A stretch of 64,000 bases of DNA from Hypericum androsaemum (Eukaryota > Streptophyta > Magnoliopsida > Malpighiales > Hypericaceae), in contig OZ023187.1 in assembly GCA_963995505.1 (NCBI GenBank), forward strand, positions 16,331,176 to 16,395,175, read 5' to 3'. The notes under the pieces are model-generated. The model worked only from the letters and a program-made list of their open reading frames with translations. It searched no databases and was not told the DNA's origin. The position numbers and the translations under genes were made by a program. How positions within the stretch are numbered: position 1 is the first letter of the stretch; each line of letters begins with the position of its first letter. Of the stretch, positions 36,700 to 48,200 are shown piece after piece.

Positions 36700-37262
36700 T
36701 TTAGGGAAAGATTTGGTGGGGCTGGTCGATAATTTTTTATGTTGACGGCATTCGTTATTTTATCTTAATTATGTGTCGAGTTGAATCTCAGAAATGTAAT
36801 ATTGTTGAATATTAGAAGAATTTTGTCATCTTTCAAAGTTTTCACTCGACTCGAACCTATATTAATTGACTCAGTAACAGATGGTGTAAAATAAACTAGA
36901 CTTTCACAGCATGTGAATCAAGAAGATAAATTCTCTCGTATTCCAGTGTCGAATATTGTCAAATATTTTTCGGAGAGTATATTTTTATTAATATTTTTCA
37001 TTCATAAATATAAACATATACGAGTTTATCATTATGTGAACTATAAGATACCATTTTAAGAGATGATTTTTTCAATAAAATTATAACTTGGTGAATGAAC
37101 ATAAAATTTTTTTAAATAAATAAAAATTTCTTACTATCAAAACCAATTCTCGTTAGATAGACTATCATCATTCGATCGAAAACCAATCATGTGTTAAACA
37201 AGTTAAAAATGCGGTAAAAAATTGTACCCAAAACACAGATAAAGCAACATAAAAGAATGTGT
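36700..37262. repeat. Partial second unit: spacer ending where the FBD/LRR-like gene should start
   Basis: Aligns with 22080-22640 and 39237-39790, then breaks at about 37262, just before the FBD/LRR-like 3' end, and joins another TSB copy. It defines an unequal-recombination or deletion junction. Confidence 0.65.
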
Positions 37263-37293
37263 ACTCTGTTTAGTTCACATTCTTTTATGTTGC
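37244..37293. repeat. Perfect 18-bp inverted repeat at the duplication junction
   Basis: GCAACATAAAAGAATGTG (37244-37261) and its exact reverse complement (37276-37293), with a 14-base loop. It spans the seam between the spacer of unit 2 and the TSB copy of unit 3. Confidence 0.9.
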
Positions 37294-37931
37294 TCCCGTT
37301 TCAGCAATAATCCTCTTCTTCCAGAGATGCTTAGCGAGCAAAGCTTGCCCAACGGCATTGTCTTTCAAAATCCCAGCTAGCTCGTCGTGCCACATAACTC
37401 GGCATATCAAAACCTCAAACTTAACAAGACCAACAAAATTCAAACTTGAACCATAAAGTTCAAACACCATAACCCATCAAGCACCCCCTTCTAGAAACAC
37501 ATTCATCTACGTCCCCACCTGTAGAAACCCCTCGGTTCAATGCAAGACCGCAACTTTCCCATTCAATTACCAACTGGGTCACCAAAAATCTCAAATTAAC
37601 CAATTGGGTCATCCAAAGATCGCACCTTTAACCAAAAAATTGAATACCCAGAAGGATGGAGGGCGCCTCGAGCTAGGAGAGGGCCTGCATGAGCGTCTCC
37701 GGAAAGTACTTGCCCCCGAACTTCCCGAACCGGCCGAAGGGGTCGGTCGGGTCCACGACCGCGGTGTCCGTCCTCGGGGGATTCTCCGTGGTCAACGTGC
37801 AGGAGACGGAGAGGCGCGCGCTGGCCGGGAAGTAAATTTGGTGAAACCGGAGGCCAGTTGTAAGGGAGAGCGGACAGAGTTGGTGGATGCTCTGGTTCCG
37901 AAGGGAGATGGCTTGGGTTGGTGGTGGCCAT
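37294..37931 (-). pseudogene. TSB: Tryptophan synthase beta fragment (TSB copy 3)
   Basis: Start ATG at 37931 (MATTNPSHLP, shifted). Another frame of the same exon reads DPFGRFGKFGGKYFPETLMQ, the conserved plant TSB N-terminal motif, then a TAG where the family has a glutamate codon. A second piece, 37400-37294, reads ELAGILKD joined directly to NAVGQALLAKHLWKKRIIAE, so the part between, including the HKINN lysine, is deleted. Clearly a pseudogene; it preserves the exon missing from copy 1. Confidence 0.85.
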
Positions 37932-38036
37932 TGGAGGGTGGGAATTGAATTTAAGAGGGAGGGAATTGGAAGGTGAATATTTAAAAAAGCGATAGTATTT
38001 TTGCTGGCAATTCTAGGGAATTGGTCATTGTTTTTA

Positions 38037-38790
38037 GGGAAAAGTCTACTTTAGTACCCTGTGGTATCGCCCAAAATTACTTTAGTACCCTGTGGTAAAA
38101 AACCGACCAATCGAGTCATACTTATTCCAATTAACATCAAAAAGGTCCTCGGGCAGCTGCCCGGAGCTGCCCAGACCCGCCCGGAGCCTGCCCGGACTAT
38201 GTGGCCAGCCACGTCACCAAAACTTGATGACGTGGCGCCATATGGACATCCATCTTCTTCCCTCTCTTCCTCTCCTCCTCATCCTCCTCCTCCGTCTCCT
38301 CCTCCTCTTCTCCTCCTCCTCCTCCTCCTCCGCCTCCTCCTCCTCGTCCTCCTCCTCCTCCTCCACTTCGTCCTCCTCCTCCTCCTCCTCCTCCTCTGCC
38401 TCCTCCTCCTCCTCCTCCGCCTCTTCTCCTCCTCCGCCTCCTCCTCCTCTTCCACTTCGTCCTCCTCCTCCTCCACTTCGTCCTCCTCCTCCTCTGCCTC
38501 CTCCTCCTCCTCCTCCTACTCTTCTCCTCCTCCTCCGCCTCCTCCTCCTCCTCTTCTCCTTCTCCTCCTCCTCCTCCTCCTCCACGTGGCGCCACGTCAT
38601 CAAATTTTGGTGACGTGGCTGGCCACGTAGTCCGGGCAGGCTCCGGGCGGGTCCGGGCAGCTCCGGGCAGCTGCCCGAGGACCTTTTTGATGTTAATTGG
38701 AATAAGTATGACTCGATTGGTCGATTTTTTACCACAGGGTACTAAAGTGATTTTGGGCGATACCACAAGGTACTAAAGTGTACTTTTCCC
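38037..38790. mobile_element. Mutator-type MITE with perfect 9-bp TSD
   Basis: Inverted arms of over 200 bp start GGGAAAAGTCTACTTTAGTA and include GGGCAGCTGCCCGGA, paired ACGT sites and GGTGACGTGGC. TSD TTGTTTTTA at 38028-38036 and 38791-38799. The centre (about 38250-38585) is almost entirely a TCC-type microsatellite. It sits inside the TSB/FBD-LRR unit 3. Same family as 26679-27836. Confidence 0.9.
38250..38585. repeat. (TCC)n microsatellite core
   Basis: Long TCC/TCG/TCT run between the arms. It creates open frames of 170-190 residues on both strands made of Ser/Pro/Leu or Glu/Arg/Gly; these are not genes. Confidence 0.9.
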
Positions 38791-39236
38791 TTGTTTTTAA
38801 GATGGCGGTCCGACCAGTCAGACCATAAATCAGAGTTTTGGGCGGGTCAAAAAATATGGTACGTACTCTGACCTAATGAACTGGATAATTTTTAGTCAAA
38901 CCGGGCAGTTGGCTTGATTTTTTGACTTGAAAAAATCTGGTTCATTAGGTTTGACTAAAAATTGAACCAAAAAATCCAAAATTCACCCAACCCAATCCAA
39001 AAAAATTTTAAAAAAATCAGATTACATACTCGAATTTTCTAAATCAACACAAAATTAACTAAATCAACAAAGATAATTATACTAAATATAAAATAAATTG
39101 ACCAACATATCGAGAATATTAATTTTTAAACTTATTATTTACTAAATATATATATAAAATAATATAAAAACCTCTAGTCTGATCGGTCAGACTGATTGAC
39201 CCAGAAGTCGGCCCAAAATCCGGTTCGTTTTTGAAA

Positions 39237-39790
39237 ACAATGGAATTGGTGGCAATTTTAGGGAAGATTTGGTGGGGCTGGTCGATAGTACTTTTGCTGT
39301 TGACGGCCACTACTCTTTAAATCAATTGTATTTTAGCTTAATTATATGTGTAAAATTTTAGAAATAACTTAAATTTATATTAGTCGACCTAATAAATTAA
39401 ATAACAGATATAAAATAAATAAGACTTTGACAACATGTGAATCGAGAAGATAAATTCTCTCGTATTCCAATGCGAAATATTTCAAATATTTATAGGAGAG
39501 TATTTAATAATATTTTCATTCATAAATATAAACATATACAAGTTTATTATCATATGAATTATGAGATCCTATTTTAGAATATGATTTTTCCAGCAAAATT
39601 TATAACTTGGTGAACGAACACAAAATCTTTTTAAATAAATTAAATTTTCTTACTACCGAAACCATTAGATACTCCTAAAAAAGGTTTGATAGATTATCGT
39701 CATTGGATCATGTGGTAAACAAGTTAAACGTGCGATACAAAATTGTACCCAAAACACAGATGAAGCAACTAAGCAGAGCCCACATTATTT
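39237..39790. repeat. Unit 3 spacer (copy of 22080-22640)
   Basis: Non-coding block shared with units 1 and 2, e.g. GGTGGGGCTGGTCGATA and AAACATATACAAGTTTATTA. It leads into the 3' end of FBD/LRR-like copy 2. Confidence 0.7.
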
Positions 39791-39975
39791 TATTCATATG
39801 CTGCTGGTTCCATGACTTCACTGCAAATCGGAACACAATACTCTTGGAACTCTTTCGACTTTAGTTTCGGTAATATTAACAAAGACTTGAGTGATGTCTC
39901 TTTTTCCAGATGTACTTAGTTCCGAAACTAGAAAACGTCAAACTTACATCCGATGAACCAACAATGCTGGGTTTT

Positions 39976-41493
39976 TTATAGGACCTCTTTAACCACCGAT
40001 ATCTTCAAATCCGGGTTTGCCTTGGGAGATTGCATCAGAAGACTGGCTTGGCTTACGATCATACTGTAAATGTAACTAGTCTCTTGCATCTGTGCGAGAC
40101 ACACATTCACAATCCTCAAGCAACGGCCGTAGCGCATGATATAACGGATCAAGCTCATCTGGTTGGCCCCCCCTTGAAATCCACCAACATTAAGCACCCG
40201 TAGACTTCGCATTAAACAAGTCTCCGCTTGTGGGGTCCCAGACCAGAAATTCTCCGAGTTGATTATGAATGGAGCCTCGTAATCCTGCACCAAATGGAAG
40301 AAATAAGAAAAAGGGTCGTGTGGATTGTCAACCGAGGATTGAAATTGCGTTGACTCGACATGTACTTACATCGAAGATCTTTCCGGGAACGATGCACAAT
40401 GTCAGAGTGTTTATCCGTGGGCAAGCTGCGAGCATGAACTTGATGCCTATAAACTCGTTAACGTGCAATGCCGTGTTCATGGTCAGATGATGGACGTTCG
40501 TATCGAAGTCAAAGTCCGTGTTTGGACGCAAGTATGCGGGGGAGATAATCTGTTTAGAATCAATCAAAAGTACCTGTCACGAAATCACATTTAATAACAA
40601 CTGGATTAATCTGGCATTAATTAATTAATTACTAACCTGCAGGAAAACGCTGCAAACGGTCAAGAACTTGACAGTGAGCAAGTCCCCCATCAGGAAACAG
40701 AGATGCGATGATGATCTAACGAACTGTTTCTGCTTCAAGAAATTGAGGCGAAGCTCGATGAGTTCACTCTGGTTCCCCATTTGGAACTCGACCACCTGTC
40801 CGGAGTATTCAAAGTACCTCAAGGTGTGTCCTTCAAGCTCTAGAACATCCTTGTTGTGGCAGCTATCCATCACAAAGTTCTTCAGATTCGAATCTTTCCA
40901 GTCGGGATTCATAATGCTCAACGACCCCATTCCCCAACACCGTTCAAGCTTCAGGGTGTCCAAGATCGGACAAGAATTCACCAGCGACCTGAGTTGGTCC
41001 GAGGTTATGAGGGTATAACCGAGGCAAAGGGTTCTCAGAAACTGCAAGGATGTGAGCCTGCACAAGTTGAATAAAATTTTCGAATAAAGATTGATTCTTG
41101 AGTTGGTTCTTGAACTTCAAATAAAGAAGAAGCAAACCTGGAGAAGTCTACTTGGCAGGAGTAGAGCTTCAGGTACTCCATGTTTCCATGATATTGATAC
41201 ACTCGTTCGGGAAGGCGGAACAATGGGTCGCCTATTCGTGCCCATTTGGAGAAGTGGAGCTCGAGGTGCTCCACTCCCAGAGAAACCGCGTAGTTGATCG
41301 ACGTCGTGATGACAATGGCGTCGTCCTGCGACCTGGACATTGCGAGCCTGAACTTCCATAGTTGGGTTTCCGGCGGGTGGTCTGCGAGGAACCACAGGAT
41401 AGAGCCCACGAACAACTTCCTCTGTAACTGTTGAATTTCCTTCGACTGATCTCGCTCGATGAACGTCTCCTCGTCGAACTCCAAACTCTTCAT
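39976..41493 (-). CDS. FBD/LRR-type F-box-family protein lacking the F-box (copy 2)
   Basis: Exons 41493-41138, 41057-40637, 40549-40370 and 40284-39976, all GT..AG with the same phases as copy 1, giving 421 residues. It starts MKSLEFDEETFIERDQS and again has no F-box. LRR-like segments include GVEHLELHFS, FLRTLCLGYTLITSDQLRSL and CPILDTLKLERCWGMGSL; the C-terminus is MRSLRVLNVGGF...LQSPKANPDLKISVVKEVL-like. Exon lengths 2-4 are identical to copy 1 (421, 180, 309 bp); exon 1 is one codon shorter. The frame is undamaged despite many substitutions, which fits purifying selection, although a recent duplication cannot be excluded. TSB copy 3 lies downstream on the same strand. The 5' flank is cut at 41659 by a transposon. 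Confidence 0.8.
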
Positions 41494-42406
41494 CTCTCTT
41501 GATCGCTCGTGTAGTTTGGTCTACGGAATGGTATTTCCTGGTGTAATGTGGGTTTAGCGTTTCTTGGTTTTGGGGTCGTGGATCGTTTTTATGGCAGAGA
41601 AAGGTGGTAAAGGACGCAGCGTGGGTGTCTTGGATATATAGTTTGGATGCTATTTTTTAAGGACAAATTACCCTCACGTTACTGTATTTTGGTCACCCTT
41701 TTCTTAGGGTCCCTAAATTTTGGGAAATGATTTTTCCGTCCATAAGTTTTGATGATAATAGACTCTCGGATTCCTGGGGCCGGAATATTCTTTTTTCTCC
41801 GGTGAACCCCCACTTTAAATGACCCAAATACCCCTCCTATTTAAAAACAAAAAAAAACTCTTTCCTTCTTTCTCCCACCTCATCTCCATCCTCCAACCTT
41901 GAACCACAACTCAAAAATTAATAAACCCATATCGAAAATTAATAAACTCATATAAAAAATTTCTTGTTCGTTTTCATCAAAAAGAAAGAAATCCAGATCA
42001 AAAATTCTTTGTCCATCTCCATCGAAAAATAATTGAATCCCAGGAAACAAAATACAATTAAATTCTCTGTAGATCTTTTATTATTTTTTTCCATCTCACT
42101 AACTACTTCTCAATAACATAAAGGCAAAAGCCGAACCTCACATTAAAACCCAAAATTACAAGAATTGGGAAACCCTAGATTAGTACCACTACGAACAAGG
42201 AAGATTCGAAATCACAGAAGTAATTACAGCATGATAGAAGCCCCAACAGAGATTGAAAAATAAGGAATCAGATTTGAAACCTACCAAAAGCGGCGAAACA
42301 GGGAAGAAGCTTCGCCGCCTTTTCGAGGGAGAGTGGGTGTTGGATGATAATTGAAAGGGGATCGGCCGAGGTTCGAGTGTTGTTTTACTTGTGAGCTGAG
42401 ATTGGA

Positions 42407-42582
42407 TTGGGAAAGAACGCCCAGGGGAACGCCGTTCGGGCCCTCAAGGCATCCAACGTTTCCAAGCCGGAGATCGATGCCGCCATCCCATCCCTCAACT
42501 TGCTGAAGCTCGACAAGTACGAGATCGAGAGGCAGCTCCTCGCACCCGTCAACGGGCCCGATGGCGGCGACTCCAAGTGGAT
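42407..42582 (+). pseudogene. Captured glycyl-tRNA synthetase WHEP-domain fragment
   Basis: Reads GNAVRALKASNVSKPEIDAA then LNLLKLDKYEIERQL, the WHEP helix-turn-helix domain found at the N-terminus of plant glycyl-tRNA synthetase. It is preceded and followed by unrelated non-coding sequence. Only about 55 residues are present, without any catalytic motif, so it has no synthetase function. Identification rests on the AQGNAVRALKAS...KPEIDAA signature. Confidence 0.75.
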
Positions 42583-43328
42583 GATTTTATTTTATGGATT
42601 TAGGTTGGGTTTGGATTTTTAGGTTGGGGAAGATGACGAAGGTACCCAGATGGAATTTTTGGGTATTTTGTTCTTGGTTTTAGTTTAGGTATTTTTTTAT
42701 TTTAGTTTTGATTAGTTATTTTTTATTCCCAGCAAAGAAGAAGAAGAAAGGGAAGGGAAGAAGATAAGGATGAAAGAACCCGAATTTACTGCTCAATGCT
42801 AATAATTGGAATTTGAAAGATAAGCGAGGTAAGATATTTTAGTGTTTTCGATTTAATTTGAAAGAACACCAATTTACCCGCCAAATCAGCAGCACAAAAA
42901 AGAACAATTTCTCCACATTTCTTAGTTCTAGCATTTCTTTCATTTTACGCTTCTATTGGCATACTTGCCTACAATAATACACCATATAAGAAACGACCGG
43001 ATGACAGAGATGGGAAGTAAAATTAAAAGGGTCGGTATCCTTCAATGATAGAGAGAACAAGAGGAAGGTTGTTGCTGTAGGTGGCAACGAAAACAAGAGA
43101 ATTAGTTGGAAATTAGGCAGAATCACACTATGCTTGAAATATCTCCTCAAGTAAACCTTAAAAGCACTCCTTCCTACCTTCTGCCTTTTTTTTATAAAAG
43201 TAAATGGTATATATTGATACTCTAAAGTATTTACATAATAGGATGCCAAGGGATTACACAGAGAGCGACGCCTAAGAACCCAGGTATCCCTCAAGTCCAG
43301 TTAAAAAAACAAGTACAAATAAAAGAAG

Positions 43329-43510
43329 CTATGCCAGGGCTCCAGTAGTAATGCCCACGTCCTGAAGATGAAGTTTGGAGGAAAGCCCAAACCAATATGA
43401 CCATTCCGAAGTGCGCCTAGCCACGTTCAACAATACCTTGCCAAGCTTCTGCTGTGCTTCCATAGCTTCCTCTGCAGCTTTCATCCTGGCCACGGAATCT
43501 TCTTCACTAT
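43329..43510 (-). pseudogene. Unidentified captured C-terminal coding fragment
   Basis: Minus-strand frame reads SVARMKAAEEAMEAQQKLGK, then RRTSEWSYWFGLSSKLHLQD and a stop at 43329. It has the composition of a real protein (helical, Ala/Glu/Lys-rich, then aromatic). Upstream it runs into the GGA/TCC microsatellite of the transposon arm. Parent family not recognised. Confidence 0.4.
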
Positions 43511-43774
43511 TCCTGATGATGTATGCAAGACGAGGAGGAGGAGGAGGAGGAGGAGGTGACGTGGCTGGCCACGTAGGGCGGGTCCGGGCAGCTCCAGCCA
43601 CGTAGCCCGGGCAGGGTTCGGGCGGGTCCGGACAGCTCCGGGCAGCTGCCCGAGGCCCTTTTTGATGTTAATTGGAATAAGTATGACTCGATTGGTCAGT
43701 TTTTTACCACAGGGTACTAAAGTGATTTTGGGCGATACCACAGGGTACTAAAGTGGACTTTTCCCTATTTTTTA

Positions 43775-44641
43775 TGGTCTACGTATTTATTCAAACTCGT
43801 GGAATGGGTACATACGCCGATCAATTGTTTAAGTATAACTTTTTATCATAAATTAAAATTCCTGAGATGTACTTGGAGTTATTTTCAAGTAAACAAAGTT
43901 CTTGTGGGAGGATCTCATCTTGTATGCAAATAGGTAATTTAATAAGAAATATCTCATAATATATTGTTTGTAAAAAGAAAATTATAATGGTTAATATGCT
44001 GCAAATGAAAATCAGTTGCGTTCTATGCTGCAATTTCCATGTTTTTTATACCATCTTGTATTGAGACATTCATTAAGTTAATTTATCTAAATTTGAGTCA
44101 GGTAGAACTTTTTGAATGGTAGTAAAAAAATTTCAAAAAATTTGTTTTTTAATAAATGGAAATCTTTATTAGTCAAAAGAAAAAAAATGTACATCAACGT
44201 ACACCCATACTCAAGCTACCCCATATTTGGATAGTCAAGAACATCCTAAATTCTATCCGTACTGCAACTATGGGCCTAGGCACCCAAAGCGAGTACCAAG
44301 CTGCTCCTTCGCATAAGGCAGTACGAGATTGCAGATGTAGCTCAAATTTTGTCGCTGTAAAATCCAGTGAAAAAAACTAGAAAAGGAGCGCTAGTACTAC
44401 GAAAACCTATAATAATATTTGAAACTCGAGTCTTAAAAGGGTCTTAGGAAAATATTTTGGTAATTGTCATTCCGATTGAGATATAATCTTGTACTTAAAA
44501 AAAGATATTTTGAATCATGTGGTTTACCACATTTTGACACATAGAGGCTCGAGGAGTTCCCCGAGCCAATTTTGACCCCGAGCCTCAGAACGACGTCGTT
44601 TTGAGGTTGATGTGGCGCGCCAACACACAATTTATTTAAGA
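43775..44641. other. AT-rich intergenic stretch
   Basis: No gene seen. The last part (about 44470-44640) is a degenerate direct copy of 44665-44830 (CATGTGGTTT...CGACGTCGTTTTGAGG...GGCRCGCC). Confidence 0.4.
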
Positions 44642-44924
44642 AAAAAGTTTACTTTTATACCTTGTGGGTTCATTTTTTTAAGATAAGATCATGTACATTA
44701 AAAACGACCTTTTAAATCTTGTGGTTTCAACATTTTGGTAGTTATAGGCTCAAGGAGAGCCAATTTTGAGTTGAACCAAAAAATATCGTCGTTTTGAAAT
44801 TGACTTGGCACGCCATGTTAGACATTTTAATTCTGTTTGGCAATAAGATTCAAAAGGTCATTTTTATGTACATGATCACATCTCAAAAAATTGTAAACAA
44901 TAGGGTATAAAAATGAACTTGACA
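44642..44924. mobile_element. MITE-like inverted-repeat element
   Basis: Left arm about 44645-44725 (TTTATACC...GATCATGTACAT...GACCTTTT) pairs with right arm about 44850-44924 (AAAAGGTCATTTTTATGTAC, GGTATAAAAATGAACTTG). About 280 bp, no ORF, no clear TSD. It may be distantly related to the GGGAAAAGT..TTTAGTACC family. Confidence 0.5.
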
Positions 44925-45278
44925 AAAAGAATGAAATGCTAGGGTTTTTTTTTCCATCCTCGTAGGGATTCAAGTATCTAGTTATCCAAACTAGTCTGAA
45001 TCCTATGGCTGATGCGTACTTTATAATTTTTTAATAATAACTCGAACAATATCTTGGGAAAATTGGAAAGTGTATACAAAAATTAGATAATCTATTTGAA
45101 AATACATGGGTGATAAAATAATACAAATTTGGGGAGGTCGCTATTTATTATTGTCTTTTAACTTTGTGTATACAACGCGACTTGTTTATTTTCTCTAACT
45201 TTGTTCTACTACAATGTCACCCTTTATTTTGCCACTTCCATTTCAGGGACAATCAGGCCCTTTTCCTGGCCCTCCGTA

Positions 45279-48200
45279 TCAGAAGTGAACACCTAACTGA
45301 GTGTCGTGATCCAGAGGAGGTATATATGCATCGTAGCAATAAGGATTGGAAGCTTTCGTCTGCAATCCGTCCAACGGAACAGGTTTCTTGTCCGGACCGA
45401 AAACTTCAATGTTGCCAATGTAAGCAGCTCTCCGGTATCCATCTTTAGGAAAATGTCCACTCCCCATTTGGGTTGTCGTGTGGACACCTCCAGGCTTACT
45501 GTTGTATCAGGGGCGGAGCCAGAAAATTTCGAGAGTGGAGGCAATATAATTTGATAATAGTACAGATTAATATTCTGGTTTTAATTTTTAGGTAGATTAA
45601 TTTTTTTTTGGAATCAATTTCTAATTTTAATGGGAACATATGTTAAAAAATATACTAGTTATCAACAAAAAAAAATATTTAAGTGAGGGCAATTGCCCCC
45701 CACTCTCCTAAACGTGGCTCCGCCACTGTGTTGTATATTTCTCCGCCAAAATATACACGAGCTGAAGAATCTTGTAGTTGGGGTAACAACAGCGATGGCC
45801 AATATCCAATCAATATTCTGTGAGTGCTCCACAATAGCTTCCAGCTTCCTGTAGTTTGTTCCTGAGCAAAATAATTTCATTAGAGTAATTACTTTTTAAT
45901 TAAAATAATAAAAAGTAGAGGACAAATTTGCAATGTCTTTATAGTTTGCCCTATTGTATTCTCCGGTCCTTGATAATTTTATATTTAATGGATATGACTT
46001 TTTATAAGGTCGAGAGGTGATATGATCGTAGAAGAATCTGTCGAAAAATATGAATTATAAGGGAGCCCTAAGCACGATAGGTCGATACCATGGCTACTTA
46101 AAGTCGATACCATGGCCACTTAAAGTTTCCGTCAACAACGATCTTCAATTAGTTAATAGAGTTTAAAAAAATGGAAAGAACTTATTTACCTTCTCAATTG
46201 GTAATGTGATCTTACGTGAATCACCACCTAAAATAGATATCGGATGGAGGATGGCTCCAAGAACAATATGCGGATTTGTTTGGATAAATCCCGAGCATAA
46301 TAAATTGAAGCATCCAGCCTTCTTATACCAATTATCCTATTTTTTATAAGTAAAATAATTTCATTATTCTAAATCTTTTTACACAAGTAAAAAAAAACTC
46401 TTTATATATACTACGAGCAGAATAAATAACGACAAGAAACACATAACTCTTGTTATACTAATAAAAAGATATCAAATAAGATTACATCGAAAATACCCAA
46501 CCTCAAAATAACTCAGATAACCAAATCAATCTGGTATAAAAAACATAATCAACAAGAAAGGCGGAAACCAAATGACTTCTTGGTTGTGAATCTAGAAAGT
46601 AATCAACATATGACGTCCAATTCAAATTTGTGTACTCACTGTCCAATATATAAAGAATCTTGGTTGATTGTCATTGAATAACCGTGGATAAACCTGCAAA
46701 GACAAAAATCTGGTTAGAAGTAGAAATGTACATACCAATGATAACCTACTTGGGTTTTCTATTGAGATTTTTTTCCTAAAATACAACAGACAAGTGAATT
46801 TATTTTCATACAATTACTCTTGTTTTCTTTTAGCTGGCCTTTTTAAACATGAGAATGTACTTACAATCCAACCAGCATGAAGTGCAGCGAGTTTGAGGTT
46901 AGCTTTACTATTCACGAGCCGAATCTGAGACATGCTGTACTCCATTCTGACAGACACGTTAGGTGCCCAAACGTTGATGTCTGCTTGTGCCCCAAGATAT
47001 CTGCCTGTGTCGAGAAATCCCCATGCATACTATAACCCAATGACATAAAAACAAATAGGAATTAAGCAACTCCATCAAAAATTGTAAATCATGTCTAGGA
47101 ATTAAATATTTCAAAAGTACAATTTATGGAATAAGTATGTTTCAGTACTTATCATATTCTGCATAAAACGACATAAGTTATGAGAACTTGCTGGAAATGT
47201 CATGGAGTAAGAGCGAGGGAGATTGGGGGTTTATTCACTTAATTATTTTTAATATCTAAAATGATGTATGAATAAATTAATCTGATTTCTAGCAATGTTA
47301 AGAAACTTAAAATCAAATAGTGAAATATTCTGAGCTATATTTTTGGAAGATTTACATAATTATATATGTTATAAACAATACCCATAACAAAGATTTCTGA
47401 AGTGCATTTACCCCTTATTTAATTAATCGTAAAACTACAAAAATTGTTGAAAAAAATAAAATACTTATTCCACAAATATATCTATAAAATTGACATCATT
47501 TTTTTTTACAGTTTTCTGGACTTTGTATCAATGGCATTAGAAAATATTTCCTACAAAATAAATGAAGAATTTACTTTGATCAAGCTAGTAGATACAAATA
47601 GCCTATACATAGATAATATTTCTCGGTTGCTCGGGCCCAAACTTTTGACTCAAAAACTCCTATAAACCATTCAAAATTTATTTGTAATTTGGTAAATCAA
47701 ATTAGTATTATTGGCCGTTAAAATAATATATGGTTTGCTAAAAAAAGTATGAAACTACAGCACTCGAAAAGTATTTGTTTTGCTAAAAAATTCAAATCTG
47801 CTAGTCAAGATTTAAGTCATAACTTGATCCTCTAATCTTGTATGACTTCATTTATTTTAAGGTAACATCTTCCATTTTCTCATTTCGTATGTATATAAGA
47901 TGAGTATTATTTATAAGCATCATTAGATCGAGAGTTTAAAAGTACAATTTTGGTAAGAAATAATACTACGAGGGAAAATTCAACTAATAATATACTAGCT
48001 ATCTAGAAATGCCAATGGAATTACTAAATCGCATTGTTTTGAAAAACATAATAGATCAACTAAGAACTTTTGGACTAACCTCGTAGGGAATCTCAACTTC
48101 ATTTGTAGGTTTCATCCCAAATATTTCAGAGAAGTAGATTTTGAAACTTCTTCTTCGGAAATTCTTCTTATTGGAATTGTTCTTTCTGGAGATGTCTCAC

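Larger units (their letters stand above)
41660..43765. mobile_element. Candidate chimeric Mutator-like element
   Basis: The left tip (AGGACAAATTACCCTCACG) is of the type seen at 28841, 30005 and 54493. The right tip (reverse complement GGGAAAAGTCCACTTTAGTA) belongs to the GC-rich family of 26679 and 38037. Despite unlike ends, the region is bounded by an exact 9-bp repeat, TATTTTTTA (41651-41659 and 43766-43774). The interior carries a GlyRS fragment (42407-42582) and a second coding-like fragment (43329-43510). It could be one composite unit or two abutting partial elements with a chance AT-rich match. Confidence 0.5.

Noticed and set aside
38061..38766. Long open frames (170-190 residues) on both strands
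   Set aside because: They are translations of the (TCC)n core and inverted arms of a MITE; identical peptides appear from both strands because of the palindrome.
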